From Paramyrothecium sp. XJ0827 (taxonomy: Eukaryota > Ascomycota > Sordariomycetes > Hypocreales > Stachybotryaceae), in the NCBI GenBank assembly GCA_020881915.1, contig JAJFPB010000010.1:2128825-2192824 (forward strand): 64,000 nt of DNA, written 5' to 3'. Shown here piece after piece: positions 46,429-58,035 of this stretch. The first letter of the stretch is position 1. Every line of letters starts with the position of its first letter. The position numbers and the translations under genes are program-made. Below the pieces are notes generated by a model, which was given only the letters and a program-made list of their open reading frames with translations, had not been told where the DNA came from and made no database searches.

Positions 46429-46514
46429 GGCTCGGACGGTGAAGTTCTATAGTGGAAGACTGAGATGTCCCGTGATTGAGCCATCGAAACAAAGAGCGAA
46501 ACGAGACGTACAGT

Positions 46515-46522
46515 TTATATAA
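46515..46522 (-). promoter_or_regulatory. TATA box of FAD oxidase gene
   Basis: On minus the sequence reads TTATATAA, about 90 bases before the ATG at 46428, a normal distance. A GT dinucleotide repeat lies directly upstream of it. Confidence 0.5.
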
Positions 46523-46534
46523 GTGTGTGTGTGT
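46523..46534 (+). repeat. (GT)n microsatellite
   Basis: About six GT units lie immediately upstream of the TATA box of the minus-strand oxidase gene. The tract is short and probably of little effect. Confidence 0.6.
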
Positions 46535-47375
46535 TTATCCATTACTCGGTGTGTCTATCGTGAGAACCGGGGACGCGGCCAGGGAAGGCAACGGGCTTCC
46601 CTGGGCCTCCATGATTGGACAGTTCGGGAGCAGAATTGCCGTTCTCAGCCTCACACGCACGTCGCATTCGTGGGTAAACGAGCGATACGGTCCAGTGGGC
46701 GGCGCCCAGTTTGCCCGAAGGGGCAGAATGCTGACGTTATGGCCACGCCGGCGAAATGAGGTGACGATGGGATCCACGCAATGCGCTTCGAGTGTCAACG
46801 GTGTGGAGCCGTCAAGGCGACTAACTTTGACTTTGGAGCTGGGCAGTGCAGATCATCAGCTCATTCATGGAACCGGGAACGTTGGACCACAGCCCTGCAA
46901 GATAACGGACGACGGCGAGCCTGACAAGATAAGTCTTTGAACAATTCAACTCCACTATGCATACGGTGAAAGACTTGGCCATAGACGCAGGGCAAGTAGA
47001 CCGAAAGGGGCTTCATTATGGAAACAAAACGTGTATTTATCATTGAATCGGATATTTCGCAGAGAATGGAGAAGTGAGTTTGATTCCATGTTCTCAACCA
47101 GTTAAGATCCGTAGCCCGCCTTGATCCGCCTATCTTTCTTTTCTTCATTTCTTACTTATCTTCTTTACATTGTGCCTGTACGTATTTGTCTGCAAGACGA
47201 GAAAGTGATAAGGTAAGGCTTATACAAGTCAATTAAAGGTTCTGCTGATATACAGTTGTGACTCTGCAGCTACCCTACAACCACCACCCCTCTTACACGA
47301 TTACATCACTCACATCCCTTCTGGTCCCATCTCACCTCCAGCAACGAACTTGAACGGCAATGTGCCAATTGACAT

Positions 47376-47963
47376 TCATGATTGGCTGAGCTGAGGCGGC
47401 GACGCGACGGAGTCGTCAATCTTCTCCACGATGCACGCCGTCCCGTAGGCGCACGTCTGCGCGAAGCCGCCCATGTCGCCGGCGTCGAAGCGCAGGCAGA
47501 TGATGGCGTTGCCGCCGCGCTGCTTCGTCTCGGCGACGACGCGGCTGATGGAGTCGTTGCGGCACGAGTAGAGCATCGACGTGAACCACTGCAGCTCGCC
47601 GCCCGCCAGGCTCTTGAGGGCCATGCCGATGCCCGCGGCGATGTTGCGCGACCGCACCGTGTTGCCGAAGACGGTGCCGAGCACCTGCTTGATGCGGTAG
47701 CCGGGGAGGTCCATCATGGCTGTTGTGGACGTGGTATGGTTAGTGCGTGTTCAAGTAAAAGATGGAGATAATTCAGCAGATGAAAAAAGTGAACCAATAA
47801 TTAATCAGGTCGTAAGCTGAAAATCTCAGTGTCAAGACGTACTGGTTGTGATGACACCCTGGGTCTCGGTGAAGCAGTGTAAGTCGGACAGCTGCGCCGG
47901 GATAGCAGCCGGATCTTGCTGCACCACGGGCTTCTCCTTGTGTCCGCTACCAAATCCAACCAT
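47376..47963 (-). CDS. YbjQ-family (UPF0145) heavy-metal-binding-like protein
   Basis: Exons 47843-47963 and 47376-47719 (minus) encode 154 residues. The protein has a short disordered N-terminus (MVGFGSGHKEKP), then LPGYRIKQVLGTVFGNTV, SRNIAAGIGMALKSLAGGEL, a helix with YSCRNDSISRVVAETKQRGGNAIICLRFD, and ends with AYGTACIVEK. This is the small pentamer-forming YbjQ domain, common in bacteria and found in fungi. Its function is unknown; the old name 'putative heavy-metal binding' rests on weak evidence. The intron interrupts the Thr stretch just before the domain, and joining it gives ITTTMMDLPGY, matching family starts. The ATG at 47963 is preferred because the exon begins there in the right frame. 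Confidence 0.85.
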
Positions 47964-49330
47964 TCTGCGGGTACTGAGTTCAATTGAATATGAGTATAAA
48001 GCCCCGTTCCGTCAGACGCAGTTCAACCGTGGGTCGTATCAGAGATGTTGGGCTATTCAATAATGTTGTCGTCGGCTCAGGATAATAACGTGATATTGTA
48101 CTTCTGAAACATGAAATAGACTTTCATCGCCAATCCCGGAATCACATTCCCCTTTTATATCCATGGCCAGACCCAAGCAGCCATTCCTCGCCTGCGCACA
48201 TATTGACTCTTTCATGCTGAAGCCATGGTTCAAAGCTTGAACCCATCCCCGCGCATCACAAGGGCTGAAATGCCCGGGCCCCACCCAGCCTGCGCCGTAT
48301 CCGTCGTATCGTCCGGGCAAAGCTTGGCACCCATGCTTTTTCGGAAGGGCCGTGCTAGGCTGGGCCGGGTTTGGCGCAGGCAACCGGCGGATCTCGGCAT
48401 CGACGACCGTTGACTGCCCACCAGGTTGCTATGCACTTCCCTGCTGTGTGTATGGGATAATCGCTCTTTGTGCCCTCAAGAGAACCGCTTTCTCTATAAA
48501 GTGTCTTTATGCTGCTATTCCAGCTTTTCGCCTCAGGTATATCCAATTGATTCTTCATCTCCCAAAACAAAATGTTGCTCACAGCCCTGATTGTATTACA
48601 TTGCTGGAGTATGATCACCGGACAATGTACAACTACAGTATGGGGATCCATGGGCGACATCCGGCTGCCATTCCATCAACTACCCTGATCAGCCTCAACA
48701 AGGCGCAGCCTCAGCAATCCACAGACAATTTGTGTGGCTTTCTGGCTAGCGAGGCTGAGCCCGCGTGCTTCTCAACTTGTTCCTCGCAATCCGAGCAAAG
48801 CGATTGGGGCGCAGTCCCACCATAGCAACTTCCACCTATCATGGCTCACAACCGGCAAGTTGTGTGAGGCGGTTTGATACGTTAAACTGTCTCGAATATG
48901 ATCTGGAAGAGCTCATTTTGCAAATGACATTCCGCCAAGACTGATACTGACAGCCCGTCCTGTTCAACGGCATTTCCATATTTTTTCTGCCAAGAGCGCA
49001 CTGCCATCAGGCAACCAGGAGCCAGCTTCTCCCGCACAACTAAGAACTTGCGAGTCATTGTGCATCTTGCGGCTCATTGCAGATGCTGGTCAATAAGCAA
49101 TCCGCCTTCCTTGAGATAGCCGATGGTTTTTGTTTTCTGCTATTAAATCACTTTAGCTACTCCGTCACAATATTGGCTATTTCTTGCCTATGCCAACTTT
49201 CCAGAATCGTGAACCACGTTACACTCCAAAGTACAACCCGGCCAATATACCCCCATCTATCTATGCCAAGTACAGTCAATGATACAATAACTCGCGTTCC
49301 AGGCTCTAAGGTCTATTCCGTTTCGTGCAT
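47964..49330. other. Intergenic region between YbjQ-like and phosphatase genes
   Basis: About 1.4 kb with no supported gene. Short frames on both strands have no motifs. It holds the YbjQ gene promoter and the phosphatase 3' region. Confidence 0.5.
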
Positions 49331-50596
49331 CTACAGCTTGCTCTTCACAGCCCCCGACTCTTCCGAGACGACAAGGGCCACAACGCAGATATCGTCTACT
49401 TTACCCCCTCGCCAGTTTTCCTGAGGGTAGAATCTCTGCACTTCCTTCGCAAAGGGGCCATCCCTCGTGGTGTTGACGCTGGCTCGCTTCGCTGCATGTA
49501 CAATTTCCGTAGCTAGTAAACTTTGTAGTGTAACAGTCTTTCGAGACTTGTCGTCTTCCGAGTTGTCTGACTCTGGTGACTTGACCAACGGAGAAAGGTC
49601 ATCGGCGACTCGGAAACCGTTGGAAGGAGTCATGACCCATGCTCCGCTGGTTACCATTACGCGGCTTGCAATTCGCAGAATTTCCTGGTTGAAAAGGTTG
49701 TCCAGCACGCCATCAGTGGCAAACACAACGACATCGCCGTGACGAAGTTGATGCTGGGTTACATCTGCGTCCCGTGGCGTGTCACTCAACTTAGCTCCTC
49801 CAAACGCTGCCGCTCGTGCAGCTACGCTGGGCGGCACCAGAGAGAGTTGGAATGGTGTGTTGAAAGCATGTGTTTGCGGCTCCGAGTGAGCGTTGACAGC
49901 ATTCAGCCTCAGCTGCAGAAAGCCAGAATCACCCAGATTGGCCACGTCCAGTTGTCCGTCCGGAGAGGCCACCGCGACACATGCTGTGCTTCCGCCAGCA
50001 CGCAAACTGCGGTCGCTGCAGATGGCATCGTACCCTTTCTGCATAAGTTTCCTCGCTGTAAGCGTTTGTTCTCGGTCCGTGCTATGTTCGTAGGCGGCCG
50101 CAGCCATGTAGTCGCAGAAGCCGTGGGAGAAGTCGGCAGGGTCTACTCCGGAGTCGACCCAGCCGCCCACGCCATCCGCAACGCCGAACGCAACAGATTT
50201 GGAGTCGTTGATGCGGCTGACAAAGAAGGCATCGTGTCCGGAATCTGGCCGAGAAGACTTTCGCCGGTGACGCGGAGGTTGTATCCGGTTGTAGGGATTG
50301 AAGTGAAATACGTGCGTAGAAGGATCGTAGGGCCTGTCTTTCCCTATGAATGACGCGGCAATGTGGAAGGAGAACTTCGGAGAGTCTGCGGAGGATGAGG
50401 TTGAGTAGGGACGTCGTGAGGGTGTCGTCGGGTTCGAAAAGGGTGACATTGAGGGGTGGCCGTAGGTGCGACGGCCAGCATCACCTGAACCATCCAGCGA
50501 GAACTGTGCAGCCAAAGCATTGATAGATGCCCTAGAATCCAACACAAGCGCTCGCCAGGGAGTCGCAGCTGCGGCCCTGGTGTAGCGCGTGGCCAT
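49331..50596 (-). CDS. PTC7: Mitochondrial PP2C-type protein phosphatase (PTC7/Azr1-like)
   Basis: A single exon of 421 residues, starting at the ATG 50594-50596. The N-terminus (MATRYTRAAAATPWRALVLD) is a likely mitochondrial presequence. Metal-dependent PP2C motifs are present: D141-G142 in VADGVGGWVDSG, the conserved RAGGSTACVA at about 200-208, D223 in LGDSGF, D295-G296 in FATDGVLDNL and the final D401-D402 in KVDDICVVAL. These acidic residues bind the two metal ions that activate the catalytic water. The pattern fits the PTC7 branch, which in yeast acts on mitochondrial targets such as coenzyme Q synthesis, and fission yeast azr1. An upstream frame extension of 85 codons starts with a different Met, but the chosen ATG gives the better targeting sequence. 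An insert of about 30 residues after residue 325 is acidic and Ser-rich. Confidence 0.9.
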   Translation of the reverse strand: MATRYTRAAAATPWRALVLDSRASINALAAQFSLDGSGDAGRRTYGHPSMSPFSNPTTPSRRPYSTSSSADSPKFSFHIAASFIGKDRPYDPSTHVFHFNPYNRIQPPRHRRKSSRPDSGHDAFFVSRINDSKSVAFGVADGVGGWVDSGVDPADFSHGFCDYMAAAAYEHSTDREQTLTARKLMQKGYDAICSDRSLRAGGSTACVAVASPDGQLDVANLGDSGFLQLRLNAVNAHSEPQTHAFNTPFQLSLVPPSVAARAAAFGGAKLSDTPRDADVTQHQLRHGDVVVFATDGVLDNLFNQEILRIASRVMVTSGAWVMTPSNGFRVADDLSPLVKSPESDNSEDDKSRKTVTLQSLLATEIVHAAKRASVNTTRDGPFAKEVQRFYPQENWRGGKVDDICVVALVVSEESGAVKSKL

Positions 50597-52960
50597 GTCG
50601 ATGGTGGATGGATGCGGTAGAAGAGGTGAGTGGTGGTGCCGTCCTAGTACATGATCCAAAGCCGCTCCCGTACTGTGCGCGTTCATGAAGTGGAAGACGA
50701 TAGGATACTGTTGGTTGGGTGGAATGGCGCATCCAAGGATGTTTTCCTGTCGTGATGGGTTTTCCCAGGAAAGACGGCCAAATCTGTCAATGCATGGATG
50801 GGAAGTGGGAGAAAAAAAAGGATTGATGCATGGATTCCCCAAATGGCCCAATCAAGTAGGAAGGGAGCTCTATTTCAGGCGCAGTTGTGTTTTCCTGCGG
50901 TGCCCCCGGGCCCCCGTTCGTCCCAGCTCCAGAGGCCTGGCATAGTGCTGTAGCTTTCATCTGTTCCTTTTAAGTCCCCCCACTGCAATCTCACACTTCC
51001 CCGGCTTCTGGCACGGGCGGTGGGGCACATGGCGAAGGAATCTGTTCGGAATTTTCAGCTTCCGAACGCCGTCTGCCTTGAGGTATGTGTCCATGTCGAG
51101 CGACAAAATCACATGCCTTAACGCACGGTTGTTCTGCATCGGTGAGGTGCACGAGATGGCGAGAACAGTTGGCTAAAACGGGTCGGTTTGCTACAAAGGA
51201 TTTTTCATTAAGGTATTGCTTCTTGTAGATGACCCAACTCGAGGGGAGCACACATCATATTTCCCCTACCCGGGGCACCGTATGCGATAGGTGCTGGTTA
51301 CTAACATGAACCAAAACCCGCACCCCCTGCTATCTGCCAGTCGTGCATTCGCTATCCAAGTGAATGAGTAAAAGAATACAGTTTGCGCAATAAAAGAGTA
51401 GGACTATAGAACCTCATCTTCTCCCGATTACGTCTCTGTTGTTGCCATAATATTTATCATCATTACCGGACTTGGGGGTTGTATTCCGTTATTCGGCCAG
51501 CTTCAAGACAATTACTGTCGCCAGGATTGAAGATCTGGGGAGCTGGATTGGTGGAGTTTGATTGATTGGATTTTACCCTGGTTTGACACCAGAAGTCCCA
51601 ACCAATCCCGGAGTAGGCAAGGGGATTTTCTTCGAAGGCCGTCTCTGGTTAATTTTTCCGAACATTGACTTGTTTGAGTCCAAGAAAGGGAGGCACACCT
51701 GGAGCCAGGGAGTTTCCAATCTCTCCAAAAAGCAGGATGCCTCTCTTCCAGGTTTGATTATAGTGACTGGCTGAAGCAGACAGGACATTAACGCACTCAC
51801 ACATTACCCAAAGCCGCCTGAATTCTCCTCATCAGTCATGTACGCAGGAATATCAGGATGGGATCATTCTGCAGAATACAGAAGTCCATTAACATGACGT
51901 GGTTCATGCTTGTACATGATATTCAAGGGAACCGCCTTGTCACTGACAAACCTAGAAGTTGTCCATTCATCTAACCTGGAGTGTTGGTAAATTACGGCAA
52001 ATGTCCATTTTCATGTGGGACAAGGAGAGGGCGAAGCTTCAATTGAGGTTCTTGCATGAGTATGGGCTGTGGCACCATTGTGGTCGTTCGCCTGGGTTGC
52101 TTGCGCGTGTGCCTTTTCCGGCACGATGGCCCAGTTCGTGATGATTCAATACCAATTGAGAACAAGGGGAGTGACTGGGTTGACGCATCAAGGAGGCACC
52201 GAAAATCCTCTTCAAAGTTTTGAATGGAAGAGTTGAGACATTTGAGGTGCGCCGATGTGTCTTGATGAGTTCTTAAGCGAATGATACAATGTCACCCTCG
52301 CTGCTCAGATACGTTCCTCTTGATGAATTTGCGAGAGCAAGAGCTATTGTTCATCTGTCTGCTCAATATGGATATGGCCGTCTATGTAAGGCAAGAACTC
52401 TTGTTCTTACTATCATTTGAAGTAGATTCTCCCCACGTAGCCACAAATATGTGGTATTTCAATGATTAAGACTTTGATAAATTGCGACCAAAAAAAGCTT
52501 TCCAGCCGCAAGTGGTGCAATAACGTGACGTCGAGGATTGTGTCCCACAGCAACAGGTTGGCATTGAGCTAGAGGGGAATTTGTTACTGTATCAAACCCA
52601 CTAAAAGTTCGGACGTCGTCGCGATGTCAGATGGATGGTAGCTTGGCTTATGTAAGAAATTCACGCCTGTGCTCGGTTCCATGTGACCAATGAACAGCGC
52701 GGTCATAATGCCTCGCCTCTGATTGGCCCAATCGGTTCCGGCCGTCCCCAATCTCACAAGATGCCAATAGCCGAGGATGGCCACCTCCCAAAATTCATGA
52801 CGCTTGCCAACTTCCGAACGCCACCGTCTCGCGCCAAAACACACTCACCCACGGGGTTCTTCGCAACCAGAACTCTCTCCCGGACACCGTCCACAGCAAT
52901 TCTCCTCGAACGCAGGACTCGCTTCAATCACCACCCGAATCGCACGCTTGCGACGCGAAA
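50597..52960. other. Intergenic region upstream of SDH2
   Basis: About 2.4 kb, the longest gene-free stretch of the right half. No protein or RNA gene could be supported on either strand. The phosphatase promoter is at the left, and the SDH2 promoter and leader at 52680-52960, which also contains CT-rich stretches. Confidence 0.5.
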
Positions 52961-53940
52961 ATGGCCGCTCTCCGCTCCTCGACCCGAATCCTCGGCATGT
53001 CCGCTCGGACGGCCGCATCACGCCCCGGCGCCGTCTTCACGCGCTGCATGGCCTCCGTCAGCGAGCCCACCACCCCTGAGCCCAAGCTGAAGACGTTCCA
53101 GATCTACCGCTGGAACCCTGATGCCCCGACCGAGAAGCCGCGCATGCAGAGCTACACCCTTGATCTGAACAAGACCGGTCCCATGATGCTGGATGCCCTC
53201 ATCCGCATCAAGAACGAGCTCGACCCTACCCTGACCTTCCGACGAAGCTGCCGCGAGGGTATTTGCGGTAGCTGCGCCATGAACATCAACGGACAGAACA
53301 CCCTTGCCTGCTTGTGTATGTTACGACCTTGGCACATGATTTCCCTCACGAATTCAGGGGATCAAAATTGCTCCACGGAAGCCTCGCGTACTAATATTTT
53401 CTTCAGGCCGAATCCCTACTGAGACCTCTGCCGACGTGAAGCTCTACCCTCTGCCTCACACTTACGTCGTCAAGGACCTTGTCCCCGATTTGACGCACTT
53501 CTACAAGCAGTACAAGTCCATCAAGCCTTACCTTCAGCGTGACACCCCTGCCGAGGACGTGAGTCAATTCCATGCCAATGCTTTCAAATGTGACAATGCT
53601 GACCCCGTCATAGGGTAAGGAGTACCGCCAGAGCAAGGCGGACCGCAAGAAGCTGGATGGCCTGTACGAGTGCATTCTCTGTGCCTGCTGCTCAACCTCT
53701 TGCCCCTCGTACTGGTGGAACTCGGAGGAGTACCTCGGCCCTGCCATCCTGCTGCAGTCTTACCGCTGGCTGGTCGACTCGCGAGACGAGCGCACGGCTG
53801 AGCGCAAGCAGAACCTGGAGAACTCAATGAGCCTGTACCGTTGCCACACCATTCTCAACTGCACGCGCGCCTGCCCCAAGGGCCTGAACCCCGGCAAGGC
53901 CATTGGCGAGATCAAGAAGCAGATGGCTCTTGGCTCATGA
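52961..53940 (+). CDS. SDH2: Succinate dehydrogenase iron-sulfur subunit
   Basis: Exons 52961-53315, 53407-53558 and 53614-53940 encode 277 residues. The N-terminal 30 residues form a mitochondrial presequence. The [2Fe-2S] cluster ligands are C97, C102, C105 and C117. The [4Fe-4S] and [3Fe-4S] ligands lie in C189-x2-C192-x2-C195-x3-C199 and in C246...C252-x3-C256. The protein passes electrons from the flavoprotein subunit to ubiquinone in complex II of the inner membrane. The quinone-site residues known as targets of SDHI fungicides are unaltered here: P200 (CPSYWW), N205 and H247 (RCHTILNC). Splicing restores ACLCRIPTET and AEDGKEYR at the two joins. The start ATG follows a normal CT-rich leader. 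Confidence 0.97.
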
Positions 53941-55605
53941 TCGCAGGGACAAAATATCCGGAGGAGAGAGTGATCCATGGAAGATTATGGCAAATTGAGC
54001 TCCTGGGGAAGAGGGTTGGGCGCTCGGGGCTTTCCTAACCCCTCTGTATTAGCATAGATGGAGTTCCACGTTTTGTTTCTTTTTGGGCAGGACAGCAAAT
54101 TGAATCCTGTTCCCTCCAAGAAGCTGACTGCCTTATATTAGCTGTGTATAGCCGGGTAATGTCAGTACCCTAGTCAGTCTGTATTCAATAGCACCTTTGC
54201 GCGCCGCAGACGATGCTACGCTGGTTGAGCCAGTCACAATTGGTCCACTATTGTCTACAGGGACCGTTACGGCTCGCAAGCTGAAATTCCAACGGATTCT
54301 TCAAGTCTCACATCCCACACATGCCCTCGTATACAACCTAAGCTGGAGGTTCCCATTCGCAATGTCAGCACTCTCAATATCAGATTCCCTCGCACTGACG
54401 CATTCTGTCTTACACTTTTGCCAAACAGGGAGAATGGGCCGCATCTGAGTAACGCTGGTAAAGTTCGAACGGGGTTGTGTTTTGCCTCTTGGTATCCCAG
54501 CTTCGTTTGCTGTAGTCCGGCCCGATGTTACGCTCTGGCGGTACGAGAGTTACGGTAGCATTCGCCGCCCGAAAGATCATTAGCTGCAGTAATTAACAAC
54601 CACCTCCCTCCCGGTCTCATTCAGCCGAAAGAAACGTTCCTCTGGTAATGCACGTACGAGGCGTTTAGGCGCCACCTGTCGACAAGTCTAGAGCCAGTGC
54701 CAGCTGCGCTTCCCCGCCTCTTGAGCCCTGGTTTCCCGCATGCTGCAGCTGCTACCGCAAGGAGAAAAACATCCTGTAATTACAGATCTCGTTCCCAAAG
54801 TTGAGGTTAACAACGGATGTGGGCCCGGACGAGGTGACAACCGGGTGGCAAAAGGAGCCAGACTATAAACCACAAAATAAATGCTAATACATGTTATTCA
54901 TGAAAGGGTTTTGTCATTGAAGAACCAATGACATATCAACAAATATTTCAAGAGTTTCAAGAAGTTCAGAGTTATTTGATGAGTTCCATGACTAATTTGA
55001 TTGCTCGTCATATTAAGGTGCCGCGGGGAACGAAGCCTTGCAGTCTCTGTTTTCTGTGCTTACCGGTCGACGGTGTAGAACAGCCCATGCATTTAGATAG
55101 CGTGCAATTTAGAGTACATTAATCTATGCAAATTAAGTCATATTCACCGCGCCTGCAATGCCACGTCCGTCAATAGCAGGTGAGTAGGAAGCCTATCAGC
55201 CTTCGTCGACCATTCTTCACGCCCTTTGGACGTACCGGTTGACCGTCTGGCCTGGGCTTGAGGTTGACTCTTTTCTATCCACCACCCCATGCCCGTTTCG
55301 GAGCAGGATGGGCTGATAGTTTCTGTCATTAAGAAGACGAGCGGGCAATTCGGCCGGTGGTATACGTTCTGCGGAGACCAGGCGCTGGCTTGCGCCCAGC
55401 TCGCAGGCATGACCATGTCTTAACCGGTATGTAACGTCAAGTCGAGGGCGGAGAAGTCGCCTACCCTTCGAGTCTGGCCACAGCATGTATATAAGCGTGA
55501 CAAGCTTCCACGCTGCCTCTGTATGAGCGAACGGTACTGGACGAACCGACATCGTCCTGCAATTGCAAACCACTGCAATCGGGAATCGCTTTGAGCAGAC
55601 GCAAG
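53941..55605. other. Intergenic region upstream of double-module secreted protein
   Basis: About 1.7 kb with no supported gene. The 54860-55020 part is clearly AT-richer than its surroundings and holds a 64-codon frame without motif. A TATA box lies at 55488-55495. Confidence 0.5.
55488..55495 (+). promoter_or_regulatory. TATA box of the secreted cysteine-module gene
   Basis: TATATAAG lies about 110 bases before the ATG at 55606, the usual distance for a regulated fungal gene. Confidence 0.55.
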
Positions 55606-56259
55606 ATGATTTTCGCAACGAGACTCGTCGTTGCCGTCGCAGGCCTTGCCACTGTCGCCAGTGCTGTGCCGCAAGTAAGTCGCTGCCGAGACTATATTAC
55701 TTGCATCGATGCCACGAATTCGTGCGGGGACTACTACGGAGGGTAAGGAACTGAGCAATCGAGCTCTTCATCATGTCCAGAAATGCTGACAATTGGATAG
55801 TTGTTACAATACTTGCTCTCCACAAGATTCTCCCACTCCCGGCCCTTGCAAGTCAACCACGTCCAAGTCTTCCACCAAGAAGCCGCCGCCAGTCACGACA
55901 ACGAGCTCCTCAGCCAAGCCAACATCCAAGTCGAGCTCAAGCTCTGTCAAGTCGACGAGTGTCGTCAAGCCAACTACGACAAGCTCATCCGGAAAGCCAT
56001 CGTCCACCAAATCGTCCCAGACGCCAACCATCACCACGTACACCACGAAGAAACCGACGAGCTCCGACGATTGTGTTCACATGACCCTGTGTGAGGATTT
56101 CATAGATGCCTGTAACAACACCTATGGAGGGTAAGTTGTATCGTCATTTGCGATGGGGATAACCTCGATGCTGACGTGACAATCTGAAGATGTTATGATA
56201 TTTGCTCGGAACCCCCCGTCTGGTCAACGCCTGACTGCTCGCTTACCCGTGTACCATAA
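55606..56259 (+). CDS. Small secreted protein with two matching six-cysteine modules
   Basis: Exons 55606-55742, 55801-56130 and 56190-56259 encode 178 residues. A signal peptide (MIFATRLVVAVAGLATVASA) precedes module 1 (C27, C33, C40, C47, C51, C62) and module 2 (C137, C143, C150, C157, C161, C172). Spacing in both is C-x5-C-x6-C-x6-C-x3-C-x10-C, and both share YGGCY before the fifth cysteine. The linker of about 75 residues is rich in Ser, Thr, Lys and Pro, a likely O-glycosylated spacer. Both introns are phase 2 and split the Gly codon just before the fourth cysteine of each module. I recognise no named family. A role at the cell surface or as an effector-like secreted protein is plausible, not proven. 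An alternative donor at 55675 would destroy module 1 and shift the frame, so I reject it. Confidence 0.75.
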
Positions 56260-56536
56260 TCTGGTGAGTGGAAGCTACTCGTGGGCAATTGAGAGATGAG
56301 CATTGCATGAGGTCAACTCGATGGAGGAAAAGTTGAAATCTTGTCAAGATATTCGCCTTCCTCCTGCGAATGGCGAACGAACAGCAAGTTTCCCAGCTTC
56401 TCAGCTTGAGTTCATGCCTAGATTGGGGTGATGAAATAAACGGCTGTCGAGAATCCGATGTAGTGCTACAACCAGGCTGCAGTCCAATAATGTGGCTCGG
56501 CTTGGGCTGACGTATGACTGCATTGTCAATTGATTC

Positions 56537-58035
56537 TCAATAGTATCTGTTGCCTGCTGTGCTGGGACTCCGCGTGTAGTCCGTTGACGTTCCGGGAAAT
56601 GCTCCAACTGGCCCCGTAGGGCTTCGTATGTCATCGTCAGAACTCAAATCATTTGTGAAGTCGTCAATGGCCTCAGGAGTAGCCCGCATGGCTTCTAGCA
56701 CAGTTGCGTCTAAGAGAGGTGGCTGATAGGGCTTGATGGTGTGAATTTCCCGACCCGAGGGCATCTTTAGTAATAGAGAGTTGGCTGGGGGAATTGCTTG
56801 CGTGTTCATCTGGACATGTTAGAAATCGAATTTAAGATGGCCCTGAAGAGGAGACTCACAGTATCGTTAATTTTGTTCCACTTGGCGCTGAGCATTTCAA
56901 TCACCCTTGTTTCTTCAGCTTTTCCTGCATCACTTCCCCATGCTGCTTCCTTCTCCACCCGGCGATCCTCTCTTTTATCGGCAAACTCCTTCTTGAAACG
57001 ACTCAGGCTGAGGCCCTTCTTGTTCTCCTTGACTTCGACGCCAAGCTCCTGGAGCCCGGCGTGGAGCCAGCCAATGCCCTCTGCAGTGTTACCCTCCATT
57101 TCAGCACCGATGCCAAAGAATCGGCAGGCCTTGGCGCGGCTTGTCCTGCGCAAATCGTCCACGTATCTGGAGAATGCCGGGTTGACCTTGGTGGTGCCTG
57201 CCGAAGCGGATTGGCACAGAGCCGATGCTTTGGCTGCATGCTCGGCGGCAGCTAGACAGAGACGGGCGTATAAATGGGTGCGAACTTTAGGGATCTCGGG
57301 CGACTTGAACATCCACTCCCTGTCGTTCTTGTTTCTATCCTGAGCCACGGCAGCAGGGTAAGGATCATCTTTCAGGACGGCAAGGAGGGTTGCCTCGGCG
57401 TGTGCAGCGGCCGCAAGAGCCCGGATCATTGCGGGAGCGACATCGACACATGGAAGACCGGCGGCACCATGCTCGGCGCGAGAACCTAGAAAGTCCCAGA
57501 CGGAGACAGCGTCGAGGAGGGATCTCATGGCTGCGGTGATTGCATTTGCCCGCTCCTGGGTTCCGATAAAGTCGCTTCCCGTCGCATACAAAGGCTGCAA
57601 CGCCGACCTAGCCATGAGGACGTGGGAGAAGCCCAACGTGGAGACGACAAAGGCGATCTCATGGTCAAGCGACGTGAGCTTCACACGGGGTCTTTCGCGC
57701 CCGGGAACGGGGTCGTCCGACAGCGTGGGCCGCCATTCTATGGTTGGTTGGGACTGGACAACGATCTTGATTGTGTCTCCGGCGATGACTTGGTTGTCGT
57801 TGAGCCCAGCATCGATGGTCAAGAGGTAGGGGATGTAGTCCTTGAGGCTCGAGGTAACCGTGGCGAGGTTTGAGATCTGCGCCGAGGGCGGCAGTCTCTT
57901 GTGCTTCTTGAGCGTGTCTTTAACCACCCCGCGGTAGGTGTTTGCGCTGAGCGGAAGCGAGGGGTGGGACTCGCAGATGAAGGCAGACGCAAAGGAGAAG
58001 CCCGAGGTTGTCGGGAGCACGAAAGGGAACGGCAT
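56537..58035 (-). CDS. palC: PalC, pH-response regulator with BRO1-like domain
   Basis: Exons 56860-58035 and 56537-56809 (minus) encode 482 residues. The N-terminus ([19 protein letters not shown]) and following [31 protein letters not shown] are characteristic of PalC. A BRO1-like helical domain covers most of the protein, with helices such as [20 protein letters not shown] and [15 protein letters not shown]. PalC links the plasma-membrane pH-sensing complex (PalH/PalF) to ESCRT-III, leading to cleavage of PacC at alkaline pH. The second exon adds a C-terminal tail with the sequence [10 protein letters not shown] and an acidic, Ser/Pro-rich end. The start at 58035 is chosen over a Met 18 codons upstream because it matches the known N-terminus. 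A GCCAAG hexamer lies at 58165-58170 upstream. Confidence 0.93.

Larger units (their letters stand above)
46429..47375. other. Intergenic region upstream of FAD oxidase
   Basis: About 0.95 kb. It contains the oxidase promoter with a TATA-like box and a short GT repeat, and the 3' region of the YbjQ-like gene. No gene is supported. Confidence 0.5.

Noticed and set aside
49331..50851. Longer start for the PTC7-like phosphatase at 50851
   Set aside because: The upstream 85 codons lack a targeting pattern or conserved sequence. The inner ATG begins a typical mitochondrial presequence.
55675..55800. Alternative intron starting at GTAAGT 55675 in the secreted protein gene
   Set aside because: It would delete most of cysteine module 1 and shift the frame of the rest, losing module 2 and the matching spacing.
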